A stretch of DNA of 64,000 bases from Desulfarculus sp. (GCA_016218705.1 JACRDC010000044.1:17348-81347); one strand, 5' to 3'. Shown: positions 22,801 to 33,136, counted from the first letter of the stretch. A program made the numbers and translations. The notes: generated by a model from the sequence alone, not told the origin.

Positions 22801-25800
22801 CCGCATTGAAATAGAGCTGGGAGCCCGTGATTCCAGCGGGCCGGTGCTGAACCAGTTTGGCGCCAATGTCCGGCGTACCTTTGACCAGGCCGGCCAGGAC
22901 GCGGCCCGGGCCAGCCAGAGCACCAGCCTCCTGGATCGCAGCCTGGGCGGCCTGGCCGAGACGGTGCGCGCCGTGGGCCTGGCCTTCGGGGCCTACGAGC
23001 TGGGCCGCTACGTCAAGGACGCGGCCCTCCTGGCCGCGCGCTACGAGACCCTGGGCGTCACGTTGAAGCAGCTGGGCTCCAACGTGGGTTATTCCCAGGG
23101 CTACCTGGACTTGCAAGAACAGACCTTGCGCAAGGCCGGCATCTCGGCTTTGGGCGCCCGTGAGTCTCTGGCGCGTATGATCCAGGCCAACCTGGACCTG
23201 GGCAAGAGCGCCCAACTGGCCCGGGTGGCCCAGGACGCCGCGGCCATCTCCGGCCTGAACTCCTCCGAAGCCTACAAGACCCTGGTCTACGGCATCCAGT
23301 CGGCCCAGGTGGAGATGCTGCGCACCGTCGGCATCAACGTGAGCTTTGAACAAAGCTACGCCGCGGTGGCAGCCCAGACCGGACGAGCGGCCGAGAGCCT
23401 GACCGAGGTCGAGAAGGCCCAGATACGCCTCAATGCCGTGCTGGCGGCTGGCAAGTCCATCGCCGGCTCCTATGAAGCGGCCATGACCACGGCCGGCAAG
23501 CAAATCCTGAGCTTCCAGCGCTATGCCGAGGACCTGCAAGTGGAGCTGGGCAAGGCCTTCGGGCCGGCCTTGACCAGTATCGTCAGCCAGGCCGTGGAGA
23601 GCATTGGCTCGCTCAGCAAGTCGGTTACCGAGTCGGCCTCGTCCGGGGCCTTGAAGTCCATGGGCGACAGCCTGCAATGGGTGGCCGAGCATGGCACCCT
23701 GGTGGTCGCCTCCATGACAGCAGTGGGCGCGGTGATGGCCGCGGTCAAGGCCGAGGCCTGGCTCCTGGACGGCGGCCTGGGCCGCCTGGTCAGCTCCTTG
23801 GAAGCCACCAGCAAGGCCGCCGGCTTCACCCTGCGCAACGCCTTTGCGGCCCACCCCTTGGTCACCGCCGCGGCCGGCGTGGCCTTGCTGGCCACCGGGC
23901 TTACCTTCCTGGCCGACCGCCTGGGCTGGACCGATGAGGCCATGCGCCGCCAGGCCGAGACGGCCAACCGCGCCAGCCGGGAATTTGCCACGCTCAATGA
24001 CACCGTCAATGGCGTGAGCGGGCCGCTGCAACAGTACCAAGAGTCATTGGCCAGGGCCAACGGCGACCAGCAGAAGCAACTGGAGGCCTTGCAGGCCTTG
24101 AGGTCTGTGTTTCCCGAGTTGACCGGTGACTACCATTCCCTGGCCGAGGGCCTGGCCAACGTCAACCTCAACCTGGAGAAGTTCCTGGCCCTCAAGCGGG
24201 CCGAGCTGGAGCTTCTCAAGGACAAGGCCGAGGCCGAGCAATCCAAACGCCTGGCCAACCTGGTCAGGCAATACCAGGAGGCCGCCCAGGTCCTGGCCAA
24301 CTCCCGGCGCAGCATGACCGCGGCCTTCCAGCGCAACCAGGCCGCGGCCAATGACGGTGTATGGGAAGAAGACAAGAAGCTGGCCGAGTCCATGCGCGAG
24401 CTGTACGTGGAGGCCTCCCGGCTGGCCTACGTGAAGGGCATCTCGCCAGAGCTGCGGGACAGTGCCGAAGACCTCAAGGGCAAGGTTCTGGGGTTATTGA
24501 AGGAGCTGCCGGGCTTCGAGGCGGCCTTGAAAAAGCTGGGCCTGGCCGGCCAGCAGATCGTGGCGCCTATGCCGCCACAGCCTTTGTTCCCGCAGCTCAG
24601 CCTGGGCGACAAGAAGGCGGTGGAGGAGATCGACAAGCTGCGCAACGAGGCCAAGAAGGCCTTGCTGCACCCCACCCAGGCCCGCCTGTTCGACATCAAC
24701 CAGGAGGTGATCAACCGCACTGCTGAACTGTGGACCAGCAATCCCAGCGCGGAAGTGGCCCGGGCCGGCACGGCCCAGATTGAGGCCTGGGGCAATGCCC
24801 AGCGGGCGGCCCTGGCCCCTGAGATTGCCAAAACCAAGGCTGATTGGGTGCGTGGGCTCTACGAGATCGGCGGCGCCAGCCGTGAGCAGCTCCTGGCCAA
24901 CCTGCAGGCGGAGGCCGGGGTTTATGTCGCTGGCGGCGAGCGCACCCGCTCCCAGTATTTGCAGACCCAGAAGGCCATCACCGACATAACCCTGCAAGGT
25001 TACCGCGACCGCGAGAGCATCACCGAGGCATCATTCAACCTGGGCCGCCAGGGCCAGTCAGCCTTGGTGGCAGCCTATCAGGCTGAGCTGGCCATCCTGC
25101 CGGCCCTGAAGATGAGTACCGAAGACCGGGCCAAGCGCGAGCTTGAGCTGGCCGCCAAGATCAGGGACGTAAAGGAGCAAAGCTTCACCCGCGAGCTGGA
25201 CCTGGAGAAGCAGCGGGTCTCCTGGATGGCCGAGGGCACGGCCAAGACCAAGGCCCAGTTGGATATCCAGGAGGCGGAGGAGCGGCACCACCTGCAGGTG
25301 CTGTTTGCGGCCAACAAGGACCTGCAAGACAGGAAAAAGGCGCTCCTGGACGACTACGACAAGTACGCCCAGCGCCGGCGCGAGGAGGCTGAATCAAAGG
25401 AGCGCCAGCAGGCCCTCAACGTCCAGTTGCAGACGGCCAAAATCGCCGGCAACACCCGCCTGGCCAAGGAGCTGGAGCTTAGGCTCTACGTCGAGTCGCT
25501 CAAGACCTCGGGCATTGACCAGATTTATCACGAGCAGCTCATCGCCAACAAAAGGGTGGAGCTGTACCGCACCAGCTTTGAACAGACTTTATTGAGCTGG
25601 CGTGATTTCGGCGAGGGCTGGGACAAGATATTCGAGAACACCCTCTCGGGCATCCAATCCAACCTGGTCAGCGCGTTCCAATCCGCCTTCGCCGACGTGA
25701 GCAAGGCCTGGGAAAGCCTCTGGGAGGCTGGCAAGAACATCGCCTTGCAGGCCCTGGGGGCCATTGCTACGCGCCTGGTCACCTATGGCCTGGCCCACCT

Positions 25801-27514
25801 GCTTCTGAGCTTCAGCCCTGCTCTGGGCGGCGCCTTGGGCAACATGGCTGGCGCCAATGCGGCCAACGGGAACGATGGAGCCGGCGGCCTGCTTGGCATG
25901 GCCTCCAAGGCCAAGGGTGCCTACGACCTCTATGGCTGGCTCAGCGGTGGTCCCGGGTTCAGCACCTTCGGCATGCCGGGCGGGTTTGGCTCCAGCCTGT
26001 TCAATTGGACAGGGGGGACAGGCGACTGGGCTTCCGCCTTCATGACCCCCGAGATATCCGGCCTGAGCACCCTGGGATATGGCGTGGCCGGGGTGGGCGG
26101 TGCCCTCAGTGGCTGGCAGCTGGCCAGGCTGCTCTACGGGGGCAAAGGCAACAGCGGCATTGGTGGCGCGGTGGGTGGCGCCGCCGGTGGCATCGGTGGC
26201 GGTTACCTGGCCAGCTTGATCGGGGGTGCCGCCGGAGGCCCTATCGGCCTGGCTATCGGAGCCCTGGCCGGAGGGCTCCTGGGTGGAGCTGGTGGTGGAT
26301 TCCTGGGCTCGCTTTTTGGAGGCGAAGACGATAGCCCGGCCTGGGCCAAGCCGGGCAACCCCCAGGCCCATTGGGACGAACTCAACCGCCGCCTGGATGA
26401 CTACGGCAAGCGCCTGAAGAGCGCCAAGCTTTCCCAGGAAGATTTCTGCGCCTCGCTGGGTGAACTGGCCCCCTTGGCCGCCGGCGCCGGCCAGTACCTG
26501 GGCGGTTACGGCCAGATTATCGGCGGCACCCTCACAGCCTTGCAGGGGCTGACCCAGGGCACCCAGGAGTATGTCGACAAGCTCAACACTGAGCTGAACC
26601 CCGCCTGGATCATCAGTACCGGCCTGGCCCAAAACCTGGCCGCGGGCATGGACAAGCTGGAAGCCCACAAGAAGGCGCTGTCCGACTCCATCGACGCCCT
26701 GGCCGCCAGCTCCGGGTCTTCTCCCGAACAGCAGAGCCAGCTGGTGGACCTGATCATCCAGCAGTCCGGCAACGTGGCCGATCTCACCGCCAAGTACGAG
26801 CGCTACAACGAGATCAAACAGCAGCTCATGAACGCCAACAACCTGGAGCGCGGCCAGGTGGAGGCCCTGGGGGCCGAACTGCGCGCCTTGCACGACGAGT
26901 TGGGCATAGCATCCAACCCCATGGACAACCTGACCAAGGTCACCTCCAGTCTCGATCAGACCATGCAGGGCCTGGAGAGGACCATGCGGGCCATCTTCAA
27001 TCTGCCCAGCGATAAAGAGTTCAACATCACCACCAACTACCGCACCAATGGCAGTCCGGCCGCCACGGCCCACACCGGCTCCCTGGTCAGCGCGGTTTTG
27101 GCCAACAACCTCATCACCCGCCACGGCGGCGGGCCAGCCCCGCTCTATGCCCATGACGGCTACCCCGGCTGGGACCCGCCCAAGCCTGGTGAGGTGGATA
27201 TCCGGGCCTTGATGGGCGAGTGGATCATTCAGCCCTCGGCCGTGGACTACTACGGCAATGACTTCATGGCCGCCCTCAATGACCGGCGCATACCGGTCAG
27301 GCCGGCTGCGGCGCCAGCGGTCGGGGCCTCGATCATGGCCCAGGCGGGACCAAGCCTGGTGATCCAGCAACTGGTTATCCAGGTCTCCGGTGATAGCCCG
27401 GATGTCGAAAACCAGGGGCGCCAGGCGGCTCAGGGCTTCCGTGACGAGCTGGCCGCCATGCACGAACGCGGCGAGATGCCCGGCGTGGCCCACAGCATGG
27501 CGGTGAGCCGATGA
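22793..27514 (+). CDS. Tail tape measure protein
   Basis: The protein has 1573 aa, the longest gene of the element, directly after the chaperones. It has long helical and coiled-coil segments rich in Ala, Gln, Glu and Lys (about 300-900). A hydrophobic Gly/Ala-rich region at about 980-1180 (SKAKGAYDLYGWLSGG, then AIGALAGGLLGGAGGGFLG) suits membrane insertion during DNA ejection. Length implies a tail of roughly 230-240 nm by the usual 1.5 angstrom per residue rule, which is an estimate. It overlaps its downstream neighbour by 4 nt. Confidence 0.93.
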   Translation: MASRIEIELGARDSSGPVLNQFGANVRRTFDQAGQDAARASQSTSLLDRSLGGLAETVRAVGLAFGAYELGRYVKDAALLAARYETLGVTLKQLGSNVGYSQGYLDLQEQTLRKAGISALGARESLARMIQANLDLGKSAQLARVAQDAAAISGLNSSEAYKTLVYGIQSAQVEMLRTVGINVSFEQSYAAVAAQTGRAAESLTEVEKAQIRLNAVLAAGKSIAGSYEAAMTTAGKQILSFQRYAEDLQVELGKAFGPALTSIVSQAVESIGSLSKSVTESASSGALKSMGDSLQWVAEHGTLVVASMTAVGAVMAAVKAEAWLLDGGLGRLVSSLEATSKAAGFTLRNAFAAHPLVTAAAGVALLATGLTFLADRLGWTDEAMRRQAETANRASREFATLNDTVNGVSGPLQQYQESLARANGDQQKQLEALQALRSVFPELTGDYHSLAEGLANVNLNLEKFLALKRAELELLKDKAEAEQSKRLANLVRQYQEAAQVLANSRRSMTAAFQRNQAAANDGVWEEDKKLAESMRELYVEASRLAYVKGISPELRDSAEDLKGKVLGLLKELPGFEAALKKLGLAGQQIVAPMPPQPLFPQLSLGDKKAVEEIDKLRNEAKKALLHPTQARLFDINQEVINRTAELWTSNPSAEVARAGTAQIEAWGNAQRAALAPEIAKTKADWVRGLYEIGGASREQLLANLQAEAGVYVAGGERTRSQYLQTQKAITDITLQGYRDRESITEASFNLGRQGQSALVAAYQAELAILPALKMSTEDRAKRELELAAKIRDVKEQSFTRELDLEKQRVSWMAEGTAKTKAQLDIQEAEERHHLQVLFAANKDLQDRKKALLDDYDKYAQRRREEAESKERQQALNVQLQTAKIAGNTRLAKELELRLYVESLKTSGIDQIYHEQLIANKRVELYRTSFEQTLLSWRDFGEGWDKIFENTLSGIQSNLVSAFQSAFADVSKAWESLWEAGKNIALQALGAIATRLVTYGLAHLLLSFSPALGGALGNMAGANAANGNDGAGGLLGMASKAKGAYDLYGWLSGGPGFSTFGMPGGFGSSLFNWTGGTGDWASAFMTPEISGLSTLGYGVAGVGGALSGWQLARLLYGGKGNSGIGGAVGGAAGGIGGGYLASLIGGAAGGPIGLAIGALAGGLLGGAGGGFLGSLFGGEDDSPAWAKPGNPQAHWDELNRRLDDYGKRLKSAKLSQEDFCASLGELAPLAAGAGQYLGGYGQIIGGTLTALQGLTQGTQEYVDKLNTELNPAWIISTGLAQNLAAGMDKLEAHKKALSDSIDALAASSGSSPEQQSQLVDLIIQQSGNVADLTAKYERYNEIKQQLMNANNLERGQVEALGAELRALHDELGIASNPMDNLTKVTSSLDQTMQGLERTMRAIFNLPSDKEFNITTNYRTNGSPAATAHTGSLVSAVLANNLITRHGGGPAPLYAHDGYPGWDPPKPGEVDIRALMGEWIIQPSAVDYYGNDFMAALNDRRIPVRPAAAPAVGASIMAQAGPSLVIQQLVIQVSGDSPDVENQGRQAAQGFRDELAAMHERGEMPGVAHSMAVSR

Positions 27515-29043
27515 GCATAAGCCAGGCCTTTCTGGACTGGGCCAACCGGGCCGATCAGGCCCGGGCCGTGGCCGTGGAGTGCGCGCTCACCCGGCGTAGC
27601 GACGGCCAGCCGCTTACCCTTTATCTCACAGATAGCGCGCCCCGCCAGGGCACCTGGGACGGCGCCCACAACTGGGAACGCTGCATCAGCAAGGCCCCCA
27701 ACCTCACCCACCAGGCCCAACAGGCCTTCAACGGCAGGTCCCTGGCGGCTTTCGGGGACCTGGAGCTGGCCATGGATAGCCGCTCCAAGCTGGGTTCCAG
27801 CGGCCAGCTGACCTGGGGCCAGGTGATGGCCGACTACCGCTGGTCCGGCGGGGCCATCACCATGCGCGTGGGCGGGCCGGACCTGGCCTGGGCTGACTGG
27901 GCCGTGGCCCTCCAGGGCAGCCTGGGCCGGGTGTCCTTTGACCGCATCAGCGCCAAGGTGCCGGTCCTGGGCAAGGCCGCTAGCCTGCAAAACATCAAGA
28001 TACCGCCGGACACCTACGCCGAAGCCGCGGGGGTGCCTTCCAGCACCGTGGGCAAGGTCAAGCCCCTGTGCATGGGGCCAGCCAGGAACATCACCCCGGT
28101 GCTGATTAGCGAGAGCCCCTACACCTACCAGGTGCACGCCTATGGGGCCATTCAGGCCTTCAGCGAGGTACGGGTGGCCGATGTGGCCGTGAGCCCGGCC
28201 AGCCTTGATTTGGCCAATGGCAAGTTCAGCCTGACCAGCAAGCCCAGCGGCGGCGTGACCTGCGATGCGCAGGGCTGGGTGCGCGGGGGCACCTACTTGC
28301 AGAGCGCGCCCCAGATGATCGAGGCCTTGCTCAGGCAGTTCGGCGGGGCCACGGATGCTGACTTGGACGCGGTCGCCTTTGCCGCGGCTCGCGCTGCCGT
28401 GCCGGCGCCCCTGGCAGTGTACCTCACCAGTTCCGGGGATATTCGCTCCGACCTGGACAACCTCTGCCTGGGCCTGCCCCTTATCTGGCTGGATGACTCC
28501 CAGGGCCTTTATACCTTGCGGCAGTTCGCCGCGCCTGCCGGCACACCGCTTCTGGATGTCTACGACGGCACCGCTGGCAACCCACCCTATGGCGCCGCGG
28601 TTTGTTGGAATCTCAAGGTGGAGCCGGCCCCGCGCTGGTGGTCCAAGTGCACGGTCTATGGCGACCGCAACTTCACCCGTAACAGCAACCCGGCCGCCAC
28701 TCTCACGGCTGACCGCCAGGCCTGGCTCAAGGAGGAGTACCGCTCCCGGGTGGCTACGGGCAGCGCCCCGGCCAGCAATTCCCAGGTAACCGAAGGCGAG
28801 TACAAGACTGGCCTGGTCAACCTGGCCGATTGCCTGGCCCAGGCCCAGCGGGAAATTGGCCTCAATGGCATGGAGCGCAACCTGGTTTCCTTCGACTGCC
28901 TATATGCCGCCCTGGCCTTGAATTTGGGTGACGTGGTGCGGGTGGTCTCCTCCACCGGCAACATGAAGTCCGGCTGGCTGGGCGTGGTGGTGGAGCGCAA
29001 GCTGGACCTGCCCGGCCGCGCCACCGTGAAGTTGTGGGGCTAA
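27511..29043 (+). CDS. Tail tip/hub protein (probable)
   Basis: The protein has 510 aa, immediately downstream of the tape measure, where distal tail and hub proteins lie. N-terminal half beta-rich (VAVECALTRRSDGQPLTLYLTDS). C-terminal half includes LPLIWLDDSQGLYTLRQF and GDVVRVVSSTGNMKSGWLGVVV. No enzymatic motif seen. Function assigned by position. Confidence 0.6.
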   Translation: MSISQAFLDWANRADQARAVAVECALTRRSDGQPLTLYLTDSAPRQGTWDGAHNWERCISKAPNLTHQAQQAFNGRSLAAFGDLELAMDSRSKLGSSGQLTWGQVMADYRWSGGAITMRVGGPDLAWADWAVALQGSLGRVSFDRISAKVPVLGKAASLQNIKIPPDTYAEAAGVPSSTVGKVKPLCMGPARNITPVLISESPYTYQVHAYGAIQAFSEVRVADVAVSPASLDLANGKFSLTSKPSGGVTCDAQGWVRGGTYLQSAPQMIEALLRQFGGATDADLDAVAFAAARAAVPAPLAVYLTSSGDIRSDLDNLCLGLPLIWLDDSQGLYTLRQFAAPAGTPLLDVYDGTAGNPPYGAAVCWNLKVEPAPRWWSKCTVYGDRNFTRNSNPAATLTADRQAWLKEEYRSRVATGSAPASNSQVTEGEYKTGLVNLADCLAQAQREIGLNGMERNLVSFDCLYAALALNLGDVVRVVSSTGNMKSGWLGVVVERKLDLPGRATVKLWG

Positions 29044-29045
29044 AC

Positions 29046-29879
29046 ATGGCCGCCCGCTGTCGCATACTCTGGCGCAACCTGGCCGACGAGGCCAGCCTGA
29101 GCGCCCCGGCCGCGGCCAACGGCTTCCCGCCCGTGATGCTTCAGGATTTTGACCCGAGCAAGATTTGCAAGAGCGCCGCTGGCGATCTGGCTGTCAAAGG
29201 CTCCTGGCTCAAACCCCAGACCTGCTCTGCCCTGGCCCTGTTGCGCCACAACCTGACCGCTGGCGCCAACATCACACTGACTACCGACAGCGGCCAGCAG
29301 GTGACCGGCAAGCCCTGGCTGCCAGTCTATCCCTTTGGCCGTGGGCCTTTCGGCCGCGGGCCTATCGGCGGCTACCTGGCCGCCAGCGAGCGGCGCGAGA
29401 TGATGCCCATGCCCTTCTGCATCATCTACTTCAGCGCGCCCCTGCGCTTCAGCTCCTGGACCCTGACCCTACATGACCCCAACAACCCCGACGGCCACGT
29501 GGAGGCCGGCCGCCTCTTTCTGGGTCCGCACCTGGAGACCGCCATCAACCATCGCTGGCCCTATGGCTTCGGCTTTGCCGACCAGTCGCAGATGGTCAAA
29601 CTGCCCACCGGTGCCAAGCGCTTTCAGCCCGGCGAGCGCCTGGCCCGCCTGGAGCTGGAGTTCAGCAACATGGAGGCCGCGCCCAGCTTCAGCGACTTCC
29701 TGCGCTTCCTCTACGTGGTGGGCCAGTCGGTGCCCTTCATCATCGACGTGGAGCCGGAAGGCCCCAGCAGCCGTCGCTTCTGGCTGCGGCGCTACGTGCG
29801 CTGCCTTACCGAAAACCTGCCCCAATTGGGCATGCTGCACCGCGGCCAGTTCAAGCTCAGCCTGGAAGAGGCTCGTTAG
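29046..29879 (+). CDS. Tail tip-associated protein, 277 aa
   Basis: The ATG at 29046 is preferred over a GTG at 29034 that overlaps the previous gene. Contains FGRGPFGRGPIGGY, LRFSSWTLTLHDPNNPDG and a C-terminal beta domain. No family recognised; it belongs to the tail tip module by position and tight spacing. Confidence 0.6.
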   Translation: MAARCRILWRNLADEASLSAPAAANGFPPVMLQDFDPSKICKSAAGDLAVKGSWLKPQTCSALALLRHNLTAGANITLTTDSGQQVTGKPWLPVYPFGRGPFGRGPIGGYLAASERREMMPMPFCIIYFSAPLRFSSWTLTLHDPNNPDGHVEAGRLFLGPHLETAINHRWPYGFGFADQSQMVKLPTGAKRFQPGERLARLELEFSNMEAAPSFSDFLRFLYVVGQSVPFIIDVEPEGPSSRRFWLRRYVRCLTENLPQLGMLHRGQFKLSLEEAR

Positions 29880-29888
29880 GAGGCAATT

Positions 29889-30845
29889 GTGGCCAGCTCA
29901 GCGGAGATCAGGGTGCGCATTCCTCAGCCGGACAAGGAAGACTGGGGTGATGATGCCGTGTTCGTGTTTGACGGCCTGGTGGACCTGTACGAGGACCTGG
30001 AGGGCGGCAAGGCCGACGCCAATCACACCCACGGCACGGGCGGCGTGGTCTTCACCATTTGCACCTCCACCACCAGGCCCAACCCGCCTGCCCTGGGCAT
30101 GTTTATCAGCGAGACGGACACTGGCTTGACGCGTCGGTGCATCAGCACTGGTCCGGTGACCTGGTCCTCGCCACTAGCCATGCGGGCTGATGCTCTTTAC
30201 CAGCGCAGGCGGGTGCCCCTGTGGCTGGGCGATGGTCAGGCCTCGGCCGAGATGATCTCCGGCAGCGACAACCCCACCGGCATGAACGTCCTCAAGTACC
30301 CGGCCGCCGGTGAGGCCTGGGACCGCTTTGTGCATGACGTGGTGGTGGCCGGGGCAGACCATAGAGTCTTTATCCAGCACCTGATGACCACGGCTCAGGC
30401 CGCCACCTGCAACCTGGGGGTTGGCTACCGGGTAGTGCCGGCCAGCGGTGCTATCGCTAGCCTGCCCCTGAATCGGTGGGTGAAGTCCACGGCCTATTCC
30501 CTGGGCGACAAGGCCATGAACAGCGTGCCCAATGGCAAGTACCTGGAATGCACCACCGCCGGCACCAGCCATGCCTCGACAGAGCCTGTCTGCCCGGCCG
30601 TGGGCTCTACCGTGACCGACAATGCCGCGGTCTGGACGGCACGGGATGGCGGGCTCAAGCCCTTGGGGGTTGGCGCCACGGCCGTACCGGCCACGGCCTA
30701 CAGCGGGGCTGAGCTGGCCTACACCATCCCCGGGGCCGAGTGCCTGGCTGGTGGCAAGATCGTCTTTGCCCTGTTCCGCAAGATCGATAGCCACGGTGGC
30801 CACCTCTACGTCCTGGATGCCGAAGTCCAGGCGGTGGAGGTCTGA
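29889..30845 (+). CDS. Probable tail fibre/receptor-binding-like protein, 318 aa
   Basis: GTG start with TAGGAGG 6 nt upstream. DLYEDLEGGKADANHTHG near residues 32-49 is the KADxxHTH motif seen at the N-terminus of many phage tail fibre proteins. The rest is beta-rich with repeated TA/GA segments. It may be the host-recognition protein with the two genes that follow. Confidence 0.62.
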   Translation: MASSAEIRVRIPQPDKEDWGDDAVFVFDGLVDLYEDLEGGKADANHTHGTGGVVFTICTSTTRPNPPALGMFISETDTGLTRRCISTGPVTWSSPLAMRADALYQRRRVPLWLGDGQASAEMISGSDNPTGMNVLKYPAAGEAWDRFVHDVVVAGADHRVFIQHLMTTAQAATCNLGVGYRVVPASGAIASLPLNRWVKSTAYSLGDKAMNSVPNGKYLECTTAGTSHASTEPVCPAVGSTVTDNAAVWTARDGGLKPLGVGATAVPATAYSGAELAYTIPGAECLAGGKIVFALFRKIDSHGGHLYVLDAEVQAVEV

Positions 30846-30847
30846 TC

Positions 30848-31381
30848 ATGGCCGAGCATGCCGGGAGCCCGCTGGTGGCCAAGCGCTTCTTTGTGGACTT
30901 CACCTTTGACATCACCTCGGCCGACTACTGGGCCACCTATACTCGGGACGCCACCCTGGCCGCCGTGCCCTTGGACCGCGCCTTGGTCAGGAGGGTGGGC
31001 TACCTGGCCGGGCGCTCGGACGGCGGCGGCAGCGGTGTTTACTGGACCATCAGCGATGGCGGGTTGTGGTTTACCAGCCCCACCAACCTGCGTTTGGTGT
31101 ACGTGGGCCAGTACCACACCTCACCGCTCAGCGGCCAAATCTTCCGCGCCGAAGTGATCATCCTGAACAGTAAACCAAAGAGCCTGCAAAACATCGCGGG
31201 CAACGCCGCCGCCACCCAGACCATCGCTCCCGTGGATACCAACAAGGCCGTGATCATGGACGGCATGTTTCACATGAACAACAGCTATGCCGACCTGTAC
31301 CCCAACTTCGCCTCATCCTCGCAAATCGCCTGGTCAGCTTCGCTCACCGCCAATGACCGCTATCAGGTGGTGGAGTTTTAG
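30848..31381 (+). CDS. Tail fibre-associated protein, 177 aa
   Basis: Starts 3 bp after the previous stop. Beta-rich (FFVDFTFDITSADYWATY, GGSGVYWTISDGGLWF) with no recognised domain. A structural or attachment role is inferred from position. Confidence 0.55.
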   Translation: MAEHAGSPLVAKRFFVDFTFDITSADYWATYTRDATLAAVPLDRALVRRVGYLAGRSDGGGSGVYWTISDGGLWFTSPTNLRLVYVGQYHTSPLSGQIFRAEVIILNSKPKSLQNIAGNAAATQTIAPVDTNKAVIMDGMFHMNNSYADLYPNFASSSQIAWSASLTANDRYQVVEF

Positions 31382-31390
31382 GAGGTCCCC

Positions 31391-32011
31391 ATGGTCTACG
31401 TGTTTGATCAAAATGGTGCCTGCCTGGAGCGCAACCTGGTCAGCCCGCCTCCTCCCCTGGCCGCCTTCCAGGCCAACCATGGCCCTGGCGTGATTCTGCT
31501 TGAGTTAGGCAGCGACCCGCATTCTGGCGTGCCCCTGGACAACCTGCGCGGCCTCATCGAGGAGGGCTCGGTCACGGGCATCGAAGCTGATCCCTCCTGG
31601 ACCCCGCCCGTCTCGCCAGATCCGCCCACGGCGGCACCTGATTTGCTGGCTGAGCTGGCCGCCAAGGTCGACCGCTTGCCCATCAGCATCCACAGCACCC
31701 GGGCCGAGGACCAGAAGGAGTTCCTCAAGGCCTTTGCCATTCCCTGGGTTAAGGCTCACCCCGATTCACCCGCCGTGGAGGCCAGCCTGGCCATCATGGC
31801 CGCCCTGCGGGCCGAGTTCCCTTCAGACCCCATTGTGGTCCTGGTCCACGACAAGGACCTTATGAGCGGACGAGAGGACGGGCTCTTGATGAGCTATGCC
31901 GACTCGGCCCACACCGCCGGCCTGACTCCCGACAAGTCTTGGCAGGCCTTGCGGGCCTTGATCGTGGCCGCCCCGGAGCAGCAGCTCCGGGAAGCCCTGC
32001 GGCGGCTGTAG
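31391..32011 (+). CDS. Hypothetical phage protein, 206 aa (tail fibre assembly position)
   Basis: The ATG has TTTTAGGAGG 6 nt upstream. A Pro-rich linker (WTPPVSPDPPTAAPD) separates a small N-domain from a helical C-domain (LLAELAAKVDRLPISIH, then SWQALRALIVAAPEQQL). Not recognised. Position would suit a fibre cap or assembly factor. Confidence 0.5.
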   Translation: MVYVFDQNGACLERNLVSPPPPLAAFQANHGPGVILLELGSDPHSGVPLDNLRGLIEEGSVTGIEADPSWTPPVSPDPPTAAPDLLAELAAKVDRLPISIHSTRAEDQKEFLKAFAIPWVKAHPDSPAVEASLAIMAALRAEFPSDPIVVLVHDKDLMSGREDGLLMSYADSAHTAGLTPDKSWQALRALIVAAPEQQLREALRRL

Positions 32012-32014
32012 GTC

Positions 32015-32374
32015 ATGGAACAGCTATTTACCCAATACCCGGCGCTACCCATGGTCATGCTCCTGGGCGCCTATGAGCTGGCCAAGTTTCTGGGCAAGCA
32101 GGGCTGGGCTTGGCTCACCGGAGTGGCCTCCAGGAGCGTCACCAAGGATGCCTGTCTGGACTGCAAGAATCAGATCAAGGCTGACCTGCAGGTGGGCGAC
32201 GACCTGTTTCTGCTGCTCCTGGAAGGCCAGGCCCTACAGACCCAAGCCATCCTGCAAATGTGCAACCCGGCCGAGGAGAGCTGCCAGGAGATCATACGTG
32301 GCCTCAAGGCCCACAACCTCAAGCTGGTGACCCACCGCGAAAGGAGACACAGTCATGCCCAGTCCCTCCAATGA
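32015..32374 (+). CDS. Small membrane-anchored phage protein, 119 aa (holin candidate)
   Basis: One hydrophobic N-terminal segment (YPALPMVMLLGAYELAKFL), then a soluble helical tail with Cys residues (CLDC, QMCN, SCQE). It directly precedes and overlaps the lysozyme-like transglycosylase by 20 nt, which suggests a lysis role such as pinholin or signal-anchor protein. Weak evidence. Confidence 0.45.
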   Translation: MEQLFTQYPALPMVMLLGAYELAKFLGKQGWAWLTGVASRSVTKDACLDCKNQIKADLQVGDDLFLLLLEGQALQTQAILQMCNPAEESCQEIIRGLKAHNLKLVTHRERRHSHAQSLQ

Positions 32375-32867
32375 TCCTCGCCAGGCCGTGGTGGCCAAGG
32401 TCAAGGCCTTCTGGCCCCTGATCGTGGCGGCTGCCCACAACCACGCCATTGATCCGGCCATCCTGGCTGGCCTGGTCTGCCAGGAGAGCGCTGGCGATCC
32501 GAAGGCCAAGCGCCATGAGCCCAGATACCGCTGGCTCTTTGGCGATGACCCGGGAGAGCAACCCCGCCTGCCCGCGGGCGAGACCCTGGCCCAGGACCTG
32601 GACGAGCAGCATTGGTCCTATGGCCTGTGCCAGATCATGGGCGCCGTGGCTCGCGAGCACGGCTACAGCGGGCACCTGGAAGACCTGGCCGACCCCGCCA
32701 TCAATCTGGACCTGGGCGCCAGGCACCTGCGGGCCAAAATCCGGCAGGCCTATGGTGACCTGCGAGCGGGCCTGCTTCTTTACAACGGCGGCGGCAACAA
32801 GACCTATCCCGAGCGCGTGCTGGCCTGGGCCAAGAACTTCGAACCCCAACCGGCTTCGGCCGATTGA
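32355..32867 (+). CDS. Endolysin: soluble lytic transglycosylase domain
   Basis: The protein has 170 aa. SLT-fold motifs: catalytic Glu in VCQESAGD (near 44), YGLCQIMGAVAREHGY near 89-104, LDLGARHLRAKIRQAYGD and LLLYNGGG. There is no signal peptide, so release would need a holin. It is the lysis enzyme of the prophage, cleaving peptidoglycan glycan strands. Confidence 0.85.
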   Translation: MPSPSNDPRQAVVAKVKAFWPLIVAAAHNHAIDPAILAGLVCQESAGDPKAKRHEPRYRWLFGDDPGEQPRLPAGETLAQDLDEQHWSYGLCQIMGAVAREHGYSGHLEDLADPAINLDLGARHLRAKIRQAYGDLRAGLLLYNGGGNKTYPERVLAWAKNFEPQPASAD

Positions 32868-32903
32868 CTGACCAAACCATGTGCAACGAAAGAGAGGAAC
32901 ACC

Positions 32904-33131
32904 ATGGACCTGGCAATGAAGATCGCCCTGCCTCTGATCATGAAGATGGTGCCCCAATTGATTTCTTTGGTCACGCCCGCCTTGCGGGGTGTGATCTGGA
33001 ACGGGGTGCAGACCTTCAAAGCGAAAGCCTACGAAACCCCCAACCCGGCGGACAACATCCTGGCCGATGCCCTGGAGGGCCTGGTGGTCGGTCTGGGTTT
33101 GGTTCCGCCGGACTCCCAGCCCGCCTCGTAG
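32904..33131 (+). CDS. Small hydrophobic protein, 75 aa (lysis region)
   Basis: The ATG is preceded by AGAGAGGAACACC. N-terminal amphipathic/hydrophobic helix (KIALPLIMKMVPQLISLVT) and a soluble tail. It lies between endolysin and lipoprotein; holin or antiholin are possible but not supported by a clear family. Confidence 0.5.
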   Translation: MDLAMKIALPLIMKMVPQLISLVTPALRGVIWNGVQTFKAKAYETPNPADNILADALEGLVVGLGLVPPDSQPAS

Positions 33132-33136
33132 GCATC

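Noticed and set aside
25589..27493. 634-codon frame on the minus strand
   Set aside because: Antisense shadow of the tape measure gene.
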